From positions 41,959-105,958 of the forward strand of contig NZ_JAERQE010000017.1 in assembly GCF_016734765.1 (NCBI RefSeq): a DNA stretch of 64,000 nt. Direction: 5' to 3'. Below the pieces are notes generated by a model. It was given only the letters and a program-made list of their open reading frames with translations, did no database searches and was not told the DNA's origin. This document shows, piece after piece, positions 53,661-61,089 of the stretch; within the stretch, counting starts at the first letter, position 1; each line of letters begins with the position of its first letter. Position numbers and translations under genes: made by a program. The stretch is from Microvirga soli. Lineage in GTDB: Bacteria; Pseudomonadota; Alphaproteobacteria; Rhizobiales; Beijerinckiaceae.

Positions 53661-53861
53661 TCAGGCGATGATGTCGGGGGTGAGCTGGTCTTCCAGCCGA
53701 ATGATCTGGTCCTTGAGGGAGAGCTTGCGCTTCTTCAGGCGCTGAACCTGCAGCTGATCGCCGGCGACCATGCTCTCCAGCGCATCGATGGCCATATCGA
53801 GATCGCGGTGTTCCTGCTTGAGGCGGGCCAATTCCGCCTCCATTTCAGCCAGTTCGGTCAT
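53661..53861 (-). CDS. YdcH family protein (DUF465), copy 1
   Basis: A 66-residue coiled-coil protein of the YdcH/DUF465 family, common and poorly understood in proteobacteria. It contains the family core LKQEHRDLDMAIDALE and LQVQRLKKRKLSLKDQI. No membrane or metal features. It stands between purE (95 bp) and a second YdcH gene read in the other direction (189 bp divergent spacer). Confidence 0.88.
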   Translation of the reverse strand: MTELAEMEAELARLKQEHRDLDMAIDALESMVAGDQLQVQRLKKRKLSLKDQIIRLEDQLTPDIIA

Positions 53862-54050
53862 TCAAAATACCTAAGATGCCAAGCCGTCTATGAATGCCGG
53901 GCCAAGAGGGGCGGAAGTATGCTCTGCGGGTCTGTGGAGAGCAAGATCGTCAAAGCATCTTCTACTCTCGATTTTGCAAATTTTGCCTTCGACTCGCCAC
54001 ACTCGGGCTGCCACAATATCCGGGTCAGAGATCACATAGGAGGAACTGAC

Positions 54051-54233
54051 ATGCCACTGCAGAATCACCTGACGGAACTGGAACGGAAGCATCGGGCTAT
54101 CGAGCGCGAGATCCAGGATACCCTCAACCGACCCTCCGCAGATGACATGAGGCTGGCAGAACTCAAACGAAAGAAGCTTCAGCTCAAGGACGAGATCTCA
54201 CGACTGAGAAGCTCCGAATCGGCGGTGCACTAG
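54051..54233 (+). CDS. YdcH family protein (DUF465), copy 2
   Basis: A 60-residue paralogue of the neighbour, MPLQNHLTELERKHRAIE and LAELKRKKLQLKDEI. The ribosome site AGGAGG lies seven bases before the ATG, one of the best in the window, so this gene may be strongly expressed. The divergent pair with copy 1 suggests a duplication and inversion. Function unknown. Confidence 0.9.
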   Translation: MPLQNHLTELERKHRAIEREIQDTLNRPSADDMRLAELKRKKLQLKDEISRLRSSESAVH

Positions 54234-54265
54234 CCGCGCATTTCCTCAATATTCCCACCCTCAAG

Positions 54266-54298
54266 AAGCCGTCTCTTCATCCGAAGTGGCGGCTTTTT
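54266..54298 (+). terminator. Terminator of ydcH copy 2
   Basis: AAGCCG and CGGCTT arms with an inner CTTC/GAAG pairing, followed by five T residues. Confidence 0.75.
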
Positions 54299-54309
54299 GC
54301 TGGGTTTCT

Positions 54310-55068
54310 TCAGAGAAGTGCGGCCGCTCCGTCATAGACGAGCTTGGCCCCCACGAAGACCAGCAGCACATAGACGGCCGTATAGAAGAGCTGGCCGGAC
54401 ACGCGCCGCACCAGCACCACTCCGGCCCAGGTGGAGGCGATCGCCACGGGAAAGAGGGCTCCGGCCGTCGCCATGTTCTCGGCCGTCATCTGGCCAAGCG
54501 CCAGATAGGGTGGCACCTTGATCCAGTTGATCAGCGCGAACACGACTGCGCCCGTGCCGACGAAGACGTCGCGCGCCAGGCGCTGCGGCATTACGTAGAT
54601 CTGGAACGGCGGTCCGCCCGCATGGGCGATCATGCTGGTAAAACCCGTCACCCAGCCCCAGAACATCCCGCGCGGCACGTCGGCGGGCGTCGCCTTCGGC
54701 TCCCGTCCGCCCCGCTCCAGAACCAGGCGGCGAGCCGCAAAGGCGATGGAGATCAACCCGACGGCAAGCTTGATCGCCGCATCGGACACCTGAGCGGCCA
54801 GAAGATACCCGGTGACGATCCCCGAGGTGGCGCCCACGACCAGGATCACGACATTGCGCTTATCCCAGGTGTAGCGATAGGCCCAGACCGAGACCACATC
54901 CTGCACGATCAGGATCGGCAGGGTGATGGCGGCTGCCTGCACGGGCGAGACCACCAGGGCCATGAGCGGCAGGGAGAGCATCCCGAGGCCCGAGAAGCCA
55001 CCCTTGGCGAGACCGAGGAGCGTCACGGCGGGAATGGCCGCGGCATAGAAGAGAGGATCGGTGATCAC
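54310..55068 (-). CDS. Sulfite exporter TauE/SafE family membrane protein
   Basis: An inner-membrane permease of the TauE/SafE family, members of which export sulfite, sulfoacetate or related anions. The 252-residue form beginning with GTG at 55068 has about eight membrane segments in two repeats; LLGLAKGGFSGLGMLSLP (about 14-31) is the family hallmark of the first repeat, and TSMIAHAGGPPFQIYVMP the second. Earlier ATG codons at 55155 and 55185 are possible but would add a non-conserved leader and overlap the divergent prpE start. No sulfur gene is nearby, so the anion is unknown. Confidence 0.85.
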   Translation of the reverse strand: MITDPLFYAAAIPAVTLLGLAKGGFSGLGMLSLPLMALVVSPVQAAAITLPILIVQDVVSVWAYRYTWDKRNVVILVVGATSGIVTGYLLAAQVSDAAIKLAVGLISIAFAARRLVLERGGREPKATPADVPRGMFWGWVTGFTSMIAHAGGPPFQIYVMPQRLARDVFVGTGAVVFALINWIKVPPYLALGQMTAENMATAGALFPVAIASTWAGVVLVRRVSGQLFYTAVYVLLVFVGAKLVYDGAAALL

Positions 55069-55183
55069 ACGGGCACTCGCCGAAAGCAGGACTCGCCGAA
55101 AGTCTCCGCTGACCACGACGTAACCGCCTGCTACCACACTGGCCATTCGAAGTCTCATGCCGTGAACGCAACGGGGAAACGCC

Positions 55184-57097
55184 ATGTCATCGACCCAAAG
55201 CCGTTATCATGAGGTCTATGCCGGCTGGAAAGCCGATCCGGAAGGGTTCTGGGCTCAGGCCGCGCGCGAGATCGACTGGATCAAGCCCGCCGACAAGATC
55301 TTCGACGCAGCATCGGGCGCCTACGGCACGTGGTTTACGGGAGCTGTCTGCAACACCTGCTACAACGCCGTCGACCGGCATGCGGCCACCCGCGCCGATC
55401 AGGCGGCGATCATCTATGACAGCCCCGTCACGAACTCCAAGCGCCGCATCTCCTATGCCGAGTTGCGCGACGAGGTGGCGACGCTTGCCGCCGTGCTGCA
55501 GGACATGGGTGTCCGGAAAGGTGACCGCGTCGTCATCTACATGCCGATGATTCCCGAAGCGGCTTTCGCCATGTTGGCCTGCGCCCGCATCGGCGCGATC
55601 CACTCGGTGGTGTTCGGCGGCTTCGCGGCCAAGGAGCTTGCTACGCGCATCGACGACGCCAAGCCGAAGGCGATCCTCTCGGCCTCCTGCGGCATCGAGG
55701 GCGCCCGCACCATTCCTTACAAGCCGCTCATGGACGAGGCGATCACGCTCTCGGCCTCGAAGCCCGATGCCTGTCTCGTCTACCAGCGGCCGCAATGCGC
55801 GGCTTCCCTCGTCGAGGGCCGTGATCTCGATTGGCAGAAGGCCGTCGCCGATGCCCGTCAGGCGGGCAAGCAGGCCGAGTGCGTGCCGGTCGCCTCCACC
55901 GATCCGCTCTACGTGCTCTACACCTCGGGCACGACCGGTAAGCCCAAGGGCGTCGTGCGCGACAACGGCGGCCACATGGTTGCGCTGAAATGGTCCATGG
56001 GGAACTTCTTCGGGATCGAGCCGGGCGAGGTATTCTGGGCCGCGTCCGACGTGGGTTGGGTGGTGGGCCATTCCTACATCGTCTATGCCCCGCTGCTCCA
56101 TGGCTGCACGGCCATCCTCTACGAGGGCAAGCCGGTGGGCACGCCCGATGCCGGCGCCTATTGGCGGGTGATCGCAGACCATGGGGTTGTGACCCTGTTC
56201 ACGGCGCCGACCGCTTTCCGGGCGATCAAGAAGGAGGATCCCGGCGCGGAACTCCTGAAGGGATACGATCTCTCGGCCTTCCGCGCTCTGTTCCTCGCGG
56301 GCGAGCGGGCGGACCCCGACACGGTGAAATGGGCCGACGATATCCTGCAGGTCCCGGTCATCGACCATTGGTGGCAAACCGAGACCGGCTGGCCGGTGGT
56401 GGGCAACCCGTTGGGCCTCGGCGCGCTTCCGGTCAAGCACGGTTCGCCCACAGTGCCGCTTCCCGGCTACACGGTGCAGGTGCTGGACGAAGGCGGCAAG
56501 CAGGTCGCCCCCGGCACCATGGGCGCCATCGTCATCAAGCTGCCGCTCCCGCCCGGCGCCCTGCCGACCCTCTGGCAGGCGGAGGAGCGGTTCAGGCAGG
56601 CCTATCTCTCCGTCTATCCCGGCTACTACAACACCTCGGATGCGGGCTATATCGACGAGGACGGCTATGTCTGGGTCATGGGCCGCACGGACGACATCAT
56701 CAACGTGGCGGGCCACCGCCTCTCGACCGGCGGCATGGAGGAGGTTCTGGCCTCCCACCCGGCAGTGGCCGAATGCGCCGTCATCGGCGTGAAGGACGCG
56801 CTCAAGGGCGAGGTGCCCTGTGGCTTCGTGGTGCTGAAATCCGGCGTGCAGAAGACCCCCGAGGAGATCGAGAAGGATCTCATCAGCCTCGTGCGCGAGA
56901 AGATCGGGCCGGTGGCCGCCTTCAAGCTCGCCATCACCGTGCCGCGGCTGCCGAAAACGCGCTCGGGCAAGATCCTGCGCGGCACCATGAAGAAGATCGC
57001 CGATGGCGATCCCTGGACCACCCCGGCCACCATCGACGATCCGATCATTCTTGAGGAGATCGGGGAGGTGCTGAAGGCGAGGGGACTGGCGGGGTAA
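55184..57097 (+). CDS. prpE: Propionyl-CoA synthetase (acyl-CoA synthetase)
   Basis: It activates propionate, or acetate less well, with ATP and CoA to the acyl-CoA via an acyl-adenylate. The 637-residue protein has the ACAS N-terminal domain, AMP-binding motif YTSGTTGKPKG (about 246-256), A5 GYYNTSDAGYIDEDGY, and the C-terminal lysine Lys596 in TRSGKILR, the residue acetylated in regulated family members. IDWIKPADKIFD near the start is a feature of PrpE rather than Acs. No methylcitrate-cycle genes are adjacent. The start overlaps the divergent exporter's longest frame by only two bases. Confidence 0.92.
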   Translation: MSSTQSRYHEVYAGWKADPEGFWAQAAREIDWIKPADKIFDAASGAYGTWFTGAVCNTCYNAVDRHAATRADQAAIIYDSPVTNSKRRISYAELRDEVATLAAVLQDMGVRKGDRVVIYMPMIPEAAFAMLACARIGAIHSVVFGGFAAKELATRIDDAKPKAILSASCGIEGARTIPYKPLMDEAITLSASKPDACLVYQRPQCAASLVEGRDLDWQKAVADARQAGKQAECVPVASTDPLYVLYTSGTTGKPKGVVRDNGGHMVALKWSMGNFFGIEPGEVFWAASDVGWVVGHSYIVYAPLLHGCTAILYEGKPVGTPDAGAYWRVIADHGVVTLFTAPTAFRAIKKEDPGAELLKGYDLSAFRALFLAGERADPDTVKWADDILQVPVIDHWWQTETGWPVVGNPLGLGALPVKHGSPTVPLPGYTVQVLDEGGKQVAPGTMGAIVIKLPLPPGALPTLWQAEERFRQAYLSVYPGYYNTSDAGYIDEDGYVWVMGRTDDIINVAGHRLSTGGMEEVLASHPAVAECAVIGVKDALKGEVPCGFVVLKSGVQKTPEEIEKDLISLVREKIGPVAAFKLAITVPRLPKTRSGKILRGTMKKIADGDPWTTPATIDDPIILEEIGEVLKARGLAG

Positions 57098-57107
57098 AGT
57101 TGCCGAA

Positions 57108-57353
57108 TTGTCATCCTGGACGCCGCAGGCGATCCGGGATTGGGTGCAGGATGAGGCGCCAGAAACTCAACACTGTCATCCCCGCGCAGGCGGGGATCCA
57201 TAACCACGACGCTTCAGGACGATGCGAGCAGCGACGCGCCTTATTCTGCATCGTCAGCGGCTATGGATCCCGGGCTCCGCTAACGCGGCCCCGGGATGAC
57301 AGTGCTAGGCTGGTTTGAACGATCCCGGATCGGCTTCGCCGTCCGGGATGACG
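57108..57353. repeat. Large composite palindromic repeat (gtcatcccgg family)
   Basis: The core at 57173-57302 has inverted ends CTGTCATCCC and GGGATGACAG and shares its interior (GCGAGCAGCG, TGCATCGTCAGCGGCTATGG) with the element at 49127-49271. It is flanked by a further inverted pair (GTCATCCTGG near 57111 and CCGGGATGAC near 57343) with GATCC-GGAT arms, so it seems to be an element nested in another of the same kind. No gene is inside. The rest of the 307-base gap is the trcR terminator. Confidence 0.82.
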
Positions 57354-57365
57354 GCTTACCAGAAA

Positions 57366-57396
57366 CAAAAAGGCCCGGATCGCTCCGGGCCTTTTG
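57366..57396. terminator. Terminator of trcR, bidirectional
   Basis: AAAAGGCCCGGA and TCCGGGCCTTTT form a perfect 12 bp stem around TCGC, with A- and T-runs on both sides; used mainly by trcR on the minus strand. Confidence 0.9.
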
Positions 57397-57404
57397 CATG
57401 AAAC

Positions 57405-58121
57405 TTACTCTTCGTCTTCGTCGTCGCGCTTGAGCGTCTTGAGCTTGGCGAAGACCGAGTTGACGTCGATCTGTTCTTCCTGAACCGGCTTCGGGCGGCT
57501 CATATCAGCGAAGGGGTCGACCCGCTCGGGGGCCGTTGAGACTTCCGCGGGCATCAGGGTGCCGCCATGATCCTGGGCTTCCACCTGCGGACGATCCTTG
57601 GCGGCGCGCTGCACCTCGAAATCGAGGTCGATCTGCGAGCACAGGCCGAGCGTCACCGGATCCATGGGGGCGAGGCTCGCCGAGTTCCAGTGGGTGCGCT
57701 CGCGGACCTGCTGGATCGTGGTCTTGGTGGTGCCCACCAGCCGCATGATCTGCGCGTCCTTGAGCTCCGGATGGTTGCGCACCAGCCAGAGGATCGCATT
57801 CGGGCGGTCATGGCGCCGCGACACGGGGGTGTAGCGCGGGCCCTTCTTGATCTTCTTCTGCTCCGGCAGCTTCACCCGCGACTCTGCCAGCCGCAAGCGG
57901 TGGTTCGTGTCACCCTGCGCCTTCTCGATCTCTTCGCGGGTCAGCTGGCCCATGGAGATGGGGTCCGCGCCCTTGATGCCCGCGGCCACTTCGCCGTCGG
58001 CAATGCCCTTCACCTCGAGCGGGTGGAGCTTGCAGAAGTCGGCGATCTGGTCGAACGACAGCGATGTATTCTCGACAAGCCAAACGGCTGTCGCCTTCGG
58101 CATCAGCGGTCCCTGGGACAT
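57405..58121 (-). CDS. trcR: Cell-cycle transcriptional regulator TrcR (DUF1013)
   Basis: A 238-residue protein of the DUF1013 family, annotated in Alphaproteobacteria as TrcR, a DNA-binding cell-cycle factor associated with RNA polymerase. The N-terminal MPKATAVWLVENTSLSF and IADFCKLHPLEVKGIADGE form a helix-turn-helix-like domain. A second such unit reads NAILWLVRNHPELKDAQI and LVGTTKTTIQQVRERTHWN. The C-terminal tail is acidic (ends DDEDEE). It is a single gene with a bidirectional terminator. Its presence with cpdR, gapR and rcdA is notable, although such genes are spread in other genomes. Confidence 0.9.
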   Translation of the reverse strand: MSQGPLMPKATAVWLVENTSLSFDQIADFCKLHPLEVKGIADGEVAAGIKGADPISMGQLTREEIEKAQGDTNHRLRLAESRVKLPEQKKIKKGPRYTPVSRRHDRPNAILWLVRNHPELKDAQIMRLVGTTKTTIQQVRERTHWNSASLAPMDPVTLGLCSQIDLDFEVQRAAKDRPQVEAQDHGGTLMPAEVSTAPERVDPFADMSRPKPVQEEQIDVNSVFAKLKTLKRDDEDEE

Positions 58122-58277
58122 GTAAGCGAACCTCCTTCAGGCCGGGCGCCGGACATTTCGGCGCCGCACGGCAAAACTCTCTTGCGCTCCGAACCGGTGC
58201 GGACCGGAGCATCTCGTCTCACGCTGTGAGGGAAACGGGATGATTATAGGGATCGTGCCGCGATGTTGCAAATATTT

Positions 58278-58324
58278 GAGCACCGGACCCGGAAATTGGT
58301 TTCAGATTATTGGGTCCAGTGCTC
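58278..58324. repeat. Palindromic repeat (gagcaccggaccc family)
   Basis: GAGCACCGGACCC and GGGTCCAGTGCTC are inverted arms with one mismatch, around GGAAATTGGTTTCAG. It resembles the outer part of the 2773 element (gcatcggaccc). It lies between trcR and the oxidoreductase gene, just after the latter's stop. Confidence 0.75.
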
Positions 58325-58333
58325 CCCTTGGCG

Positions 58334-59332
58334 TCAGAGGGTCAGCACGATCTTCCCGATATGCTCGCCCCCGTCCATCCGGGCATGAGCCTTGGCCACA
58401 TCCTCGAAGGCGAAGGTCGAGTCCATGACCGGGCGGCAACGGCCTTGGGCGAGCAGCGGCCAGACCTTGTCCTCGAGCGCACGGGCGATGCCTGCCTTTT
58501 CCGCCGGTGAGCGCGGCCTTAAGGTCGAGCCCGTATGGGTCAGCCGCTTGACCATGAGGCGGCGGAAATCGACCTCGACCTTGGGGCCGTGCAGAAAGGC
58601 GATCTGCACGATCCGTCCATCCTGGGCCGCCGCGTCGTAGTTGCGCGGAATGTAATCGCCACCGACCATGTCGAGGATCAGGTCCGCGCCCCGGCCGCCG
58701 GTGGCCTCCTTCACGGCCGCAACGAAATCCTCGCTCCGGTAGTTGACCGCGCTGTCGGCGCCAAGCCGCAGGCAAGCGTCACATTTCTCCCGGCTTCCCG
58801 CTGTTGCGATGACCGTAGCACCGAAGGCCTTGGCGAGCTGGATCGCCGTGGTGCCGATGCCGGAGGTGCCGCCATGGACCAGGAAGGTTTCGCCCGCCTG
58901 GAGGCGGCCCCGGTCGAATACGTTGGTCCAGACCGTGAAATAGGTCTCCGGGATCGCCCCGGCCTCCTCAAAGGACAGGCCTGGGGGAACCGGCAGGGCG
59001 TTGCTCTCGTGCACGAGAGCATATTCCGCATAGCCACCGCCCGGCACCAGGGCCATGACGGGCTCCCCGATGGAGAAGCGCCCGGCGCTGGGACCTGCCC
59101 CAACGGCTTCGCCGGCGATCTCGAGTCCGAGGATATCCGGTGCTCCGGGGGGCGGCGGATAGCCGCCCTGGCGCTGGAGCACGTCGGGGCGGTTTACGCC
59201 CGCCGCCTTCACGCGCACCAGGATTTCACCGTCTCCGGGCCGGGGAACGGGGCGCTGGACGACCTTGAGCACCTCGGGTCCGCCGCTTCCCTCCGCAACG
59301 ACTGCGCGCATCATGTCCGGAATCTGCCCCAT
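58334..59332 (-). CDS. NAD(P)H quinone oxidoreductase, PIG3-like MDR family
   Basis: A zinc-independent medium-chain reductase related to TP53I3/PIG3 and Qor, which reduces quinones with NADPH. The 332-residue protein has GPEVLKVVQRPVPRPGDGE at the N-terminus, AAGVNRPDVLQRQGGYPPP, and the nucleotide loop VHGGTSGIGTTAIQLAKAFGA (about 148-168). GRFSIGEPVMALVPGGGYAEYA lacks the zinc cysteines. Alternative starts such as ATG at 59311 would drop seven residues. No quinone-related partner is adjacent. Confidence 0.9.
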   Translation of the reverse strand: MGQIPDMMRAVVAEGSGGPEVLKVVQRPVPRPGDGEILVRVKAAGVNRPDVLQRQGGYPPPPGAPDILGLEIAGEAVGAGPSAGRFSIGEPVMALVPGGGYAEYALVHESNALPVPPGLSFEEAGAIPETYFTVWTNVFDRGRLQAGETFLVHGGTSGIGTTAIQLAKAFGATVIATAGSREKCDACLRLGADSAVNYRSEDFVAAVKEATGGRGADLILDMVGGDYIPRNYDAAAQDGRIVQIAFLHGPKVEVDFRRLMVKRLTHTGSTLRPRSPAEKAGIARALEDKVWPLLAQGRCRPVMDSTFAFEDVAKAHARMDGGEHIGKIVLTL

Positions 59333-59432
59333 TTTTCCCTCCTTTGGTCAACACTCTCCCGGGATATAGGCCCCGTTGGCAAGGAATGCATGCCGAACTA
59401 ACCTGATGACCAACCTTGAAGAGGAGAATGCC

Positions 59433-59639
59433 ATGGCCCTCGATCCCTTCGCCGATGAACCGCGGCGCATCGTCAGCGCACATGAAATCGGCCAGGACCT
59501 GTCGATGCTCTCCGTCGATGAGCTTGAGGAGCGCGTCGAGGTGCTTGAGCGGGAGGTCGCCCGTCTTCAGGAGGCGAAGGCCAAGAAGGAAAGTTCCCTT
59601 GCCGCCGCGAGCGCCTTCTTCAAGCTCGGGCAGGCTTAG
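59433..59639 (+). CDS. DUF1192 protein
   Basis: A 68-residue cytoplasmic protein of unknown function, with MALDPFADEPRR, then SMLSVDELEERVEVLEREV, a coiled-coil-like helix. DUF1192 genes usually stand next to rcdA in Hyphomicrobiales, as here. The ATG at 59433 has GAGGAG six bases upstream; an ATG at 59406 could add nine residues. The 260-base gap to rcdA holds a CtrA box and a candidate sRNA. Confidence 0.88.
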   Translation: MALDPFADEPRRIVSAHEIGQDLSMLSVDELEERVEVLEREVARLQEAKAKKESSLAAASAFFKLGQA

Positions 59640-59643
59640 GGGC

Positions 59644-59660
59644 TTAACCGCGCATTAACC
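59644..59660 (+). promoter_or_regulatory. CtrA-type binding site
   Basis: TTAA-CCGCGCA-TTAA is an exact match to the CtrA consensus TTAA-N7-TTAA, five bases after the DUF1192 stop codon and followed by CC. CtrA is the master cell-cycle response regulator of Alphaproteobacteria. A site here could drive rcdA or the candidate RNA that follows. Confidence 0.55.
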
Positions 59661-59779
59661 ATTCTCAAGCATGATTGAGGCATCCAGATTTCTCCCTGGA
59701 TGCTGAGTGGCTTAGAGGCTCACTCTGTTTGACGCTTCCCTGTTAGACTTCAAGAGCCGCCACGAGCGGCTCGATTTTT
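59661..59779 (+). ncRNA. Candidate three-hairpin small RNA between DUF1192 and rcdA
   Basis: Hairpin 1 is GCATCCAG/CTGGATGC at 59680-59703, perfect. Hairpin 2 is GAGTG/CACTC at about 59705-59724. A single-stranded stretch with CGCTTCCCTG follows, then hairpin 3, GAGCCGC/GCGGCTC at 59754-59772 with a T-run, a Rho-independent terminator. This layout is that of trans-acting rhizobial sRNAs. The transcription start is unknown; the CtrA box lies just upstream. Without expression data this is a candidate only. Confidence 0.45.
59754..59779 (+). terminator. Terminator before rcdA
   Basis: Perfect 7 bp stem GAGCCGC/GCGGCTC with loop CACGA, followed by GATTTTTG. It would end the DUF1192 transcript or a short RNA. 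Confidence 0.8.
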
Positions 59780-59835
59780 GTGAACCGGCTTAACCTTAAG
59801 AAGAGGTTACCGAGGCAAGTCTCCACGAACCGTCC

Positions 59836-59841
59836 TATAAT
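59836..59841 (+). promoter_or_regulatory. Consensus -10 element before rcdA
   Basis: TATAAT, 59 bases before the rcdA start, downstream of the terminator. No good -35 is at 17 bases, which would suit an activator-dependent promoter. Confidence 0.5.
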
Positions 59842-59899
59842 CCTCTCATGAGTTGCAGCCCTCCGCTCCCGGCGGAGGAGTGGTCTTTGGGAGAGACGC

Positions 59900-60430
59900 G
59901 TGAACGAGCCCGACGTGATCCAGCTTGGTGTCGATCCTGTCCGGTTCGGGCAGAGTTTTGTAGGGTCCGATGCCTTCAGGGCCTTGTTTCAGGAAGGCAT
60001 GGAGCTGATCGAGGAGACGGCCGCCTATCTCGACGGTCCGGGCCGGGAGGAATCCCGGCACCTGGAGCGCCAGGCGAGCCTCGTCTATGCCAGCGAAAGC
60101 ATGCGGCTCACCACCCGGCTGATGCAGGTCGCCTCCTGGCTCCTGCTGCAGCGGGCGGTTGCCGAAGGGGAGATCTCCTCCGATCAGGCCCAGAATGAGA
60201 AGAACAGGGTTCGCCTGAACTCGTCGGACACCAAAACGAGCATTGAGGATTATGAGGCGCTTCCGGAGCGCCTGCGGGAGCTCATGGGTCTTGCAACCCG
60301 CCTCCACGCCCGCATCCTCCATCTGGAGCGCCTGATCGCCGAGGCGGGATCCACCCCCCGCCCCGCAGCGCTCAACCCGATTGCGGCCCAACTCGGCATG
60401 CTGGAAAAGGCGTTCGGGCCAGCTGAGTGA
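59900..60430 (+). CDS. rcdA: Regulator of CtrA degradation RcdA (DUF1465)
   Basis: RcdA is an adaptor that, with CpdR and PopA, brings CtrA to the ClpXP protease at the G1-S transition. The 176-residue all-helical protein has the family segments FGQSFVGSDAFRALFQEGM (about 16-34), ASLVYASESMRLTTRLMQVASW and the linker DTKTSIEDYEALPERLRELM. The N-terminal acidic segment is short and the C-terminal tail is Pro-rich and disordered. The GTG at 59900 has GGGAGAGA upstream. A GC-rich terminator follows. cpdR lies in the same window. Confidence 0.92.
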   Translation: MNEPDVIQLGVDPVRFGQSFVGSDAFRALFQEGMELIEETAAYLDGPGREESRHLERQASLVYASESMRLTTRLMQVASWLLLQRAVAEGEISSDQAQNEKNRVRLNSSDTKTSIEDYEALPERLRELMGLATRLHARILHLERLIAEAGSTPRPAALNPIAAQLGMLEKAFGPAE

Positions 60431-60449
60431 GAGACATCCGCCGCCAACG

Positions 60450-60477
60450 AAAAAGCCCCGCTTGAGCGGGGCTTTTT
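60450..60477 (+). terminator. Terminator of rcdA
   Basis: AAAGCCCCGC and GCGGGGCTTT with a TTGA loop and five T residues, about 20 bases after the stop. Confidence 0.9.
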
Positions 60478-60510
60478 ACATTCCTGGTTGAAACAACCGG
60501 CGCTTTAGCA

Positions 60511-60580
60511 GCGCATCGTGTGGACCGGACCCGGAGGGCCGCGCTAGCGAAAACCGGGCCCACTTTTCCGCACGATGCGC
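60511..60580. repeat. Palindromic repeat (gcgcatcgtg family), longer variant
   Basis: It has the same ends as 50441-50489 (GCGCATCGTG, CACGATGCGC) and the same right half, but 21 bases more in the middle (about 60529-60549), including GGAGGGCCGCGCTAGC. It lies between the rcdA terminator and the rpmE stop. Confidence 0.85.
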
Positions 60581-60591
60581 CAAGCGCCCGG

Positions 60592-60831
60592 TTACTTCTT
60601 GGCGCCGAGGCCCAGGCCGCCGAAGCGCGAATTGAAGCGCGACACGCGGCCGCCGCGGTCGAGCAGCTGCTGCGAACCGCCGGTCCAGGCCGGATGGGTG
60701 CTCGGGTCGATGTCGAGGTTGAGGGTGTCGCCCTCTTTGCCGTAGGTCGACCGGGTCTGATACTCGGTGCCGTTGGTCATGACGACCTTGATGAAGTGGT
60801 AGTCGGGATGTTCGGTTGCTTTGCGCGCCAT
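60592..60831 (-). CDS. rpmE: 50S ribosomal protein L31
   Basis: A large-subunit protein at the central protuberance. The 79-residue product has [18 protein letters not shown], then [20 protein letters not shown] and [15 protein letters not shown]. The CxxC zinc pair of classic L31 is absent, as in many alphaproteobacterial forms. I chose the ATG at 60831, with AAGG nine bases before it; an ATG at 60837 would add two residues. It is divergent from the ABC exporter by 258 bp. Confidence 0.94.
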   Translation of the reverse strand: MARKATEHPDYHFIKVVMTNGTEYQTRSTYGKEGDTLNLDIDPSTHPAWTGGSQQLLDRGGRVSRFNSRFGGLGLGAKK

Positions 60832-60964
60832 TGCCATAGTCCTTCTCGCGGCCAGCCAAGTCTGGTCAGCCCGCAATGTGAGATCGAGCCTGAATTAATG
60901 AATGCGCGCCTATACCTCACTTAAGTGGTTGAAACAAGCCGGGGCAAAGGTGCTAAACCGTCCC

Positions 60965-61008
60965 AGAGCACTTTTCGGCCGGGCGAGCTTGGTTCGCCGT
61001 CGAAAATT
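60965..61008. repeat. Possible diverged palindromic repeat
   Basis: GAGCACTTTTCGG ... TTCGCCGTCGAAAATTG resembles the elements at 7964 and 44241 (gcattttcagg, ttcgcc, aaaatgc), but the arms are poorly matched. It lies in the leader of the ABC exporter. Confidence 0.4.
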
Positions 61009-61089
61009 GAGGCAGCTCAAAAGAAAAGGGCTGTTTCCGTGCCAATGGAAGCAGCTCCGGTCCGCGATTTTCCGTCAACGAAGGCTGAC

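Noticed and set aside
57173..57302. Short open frames inside the large palindromic repeats
   Set aside because: They follow the inverted-repeat symmetry, lack ribosome sites and family features, and the sister repeat does not keep the frame.
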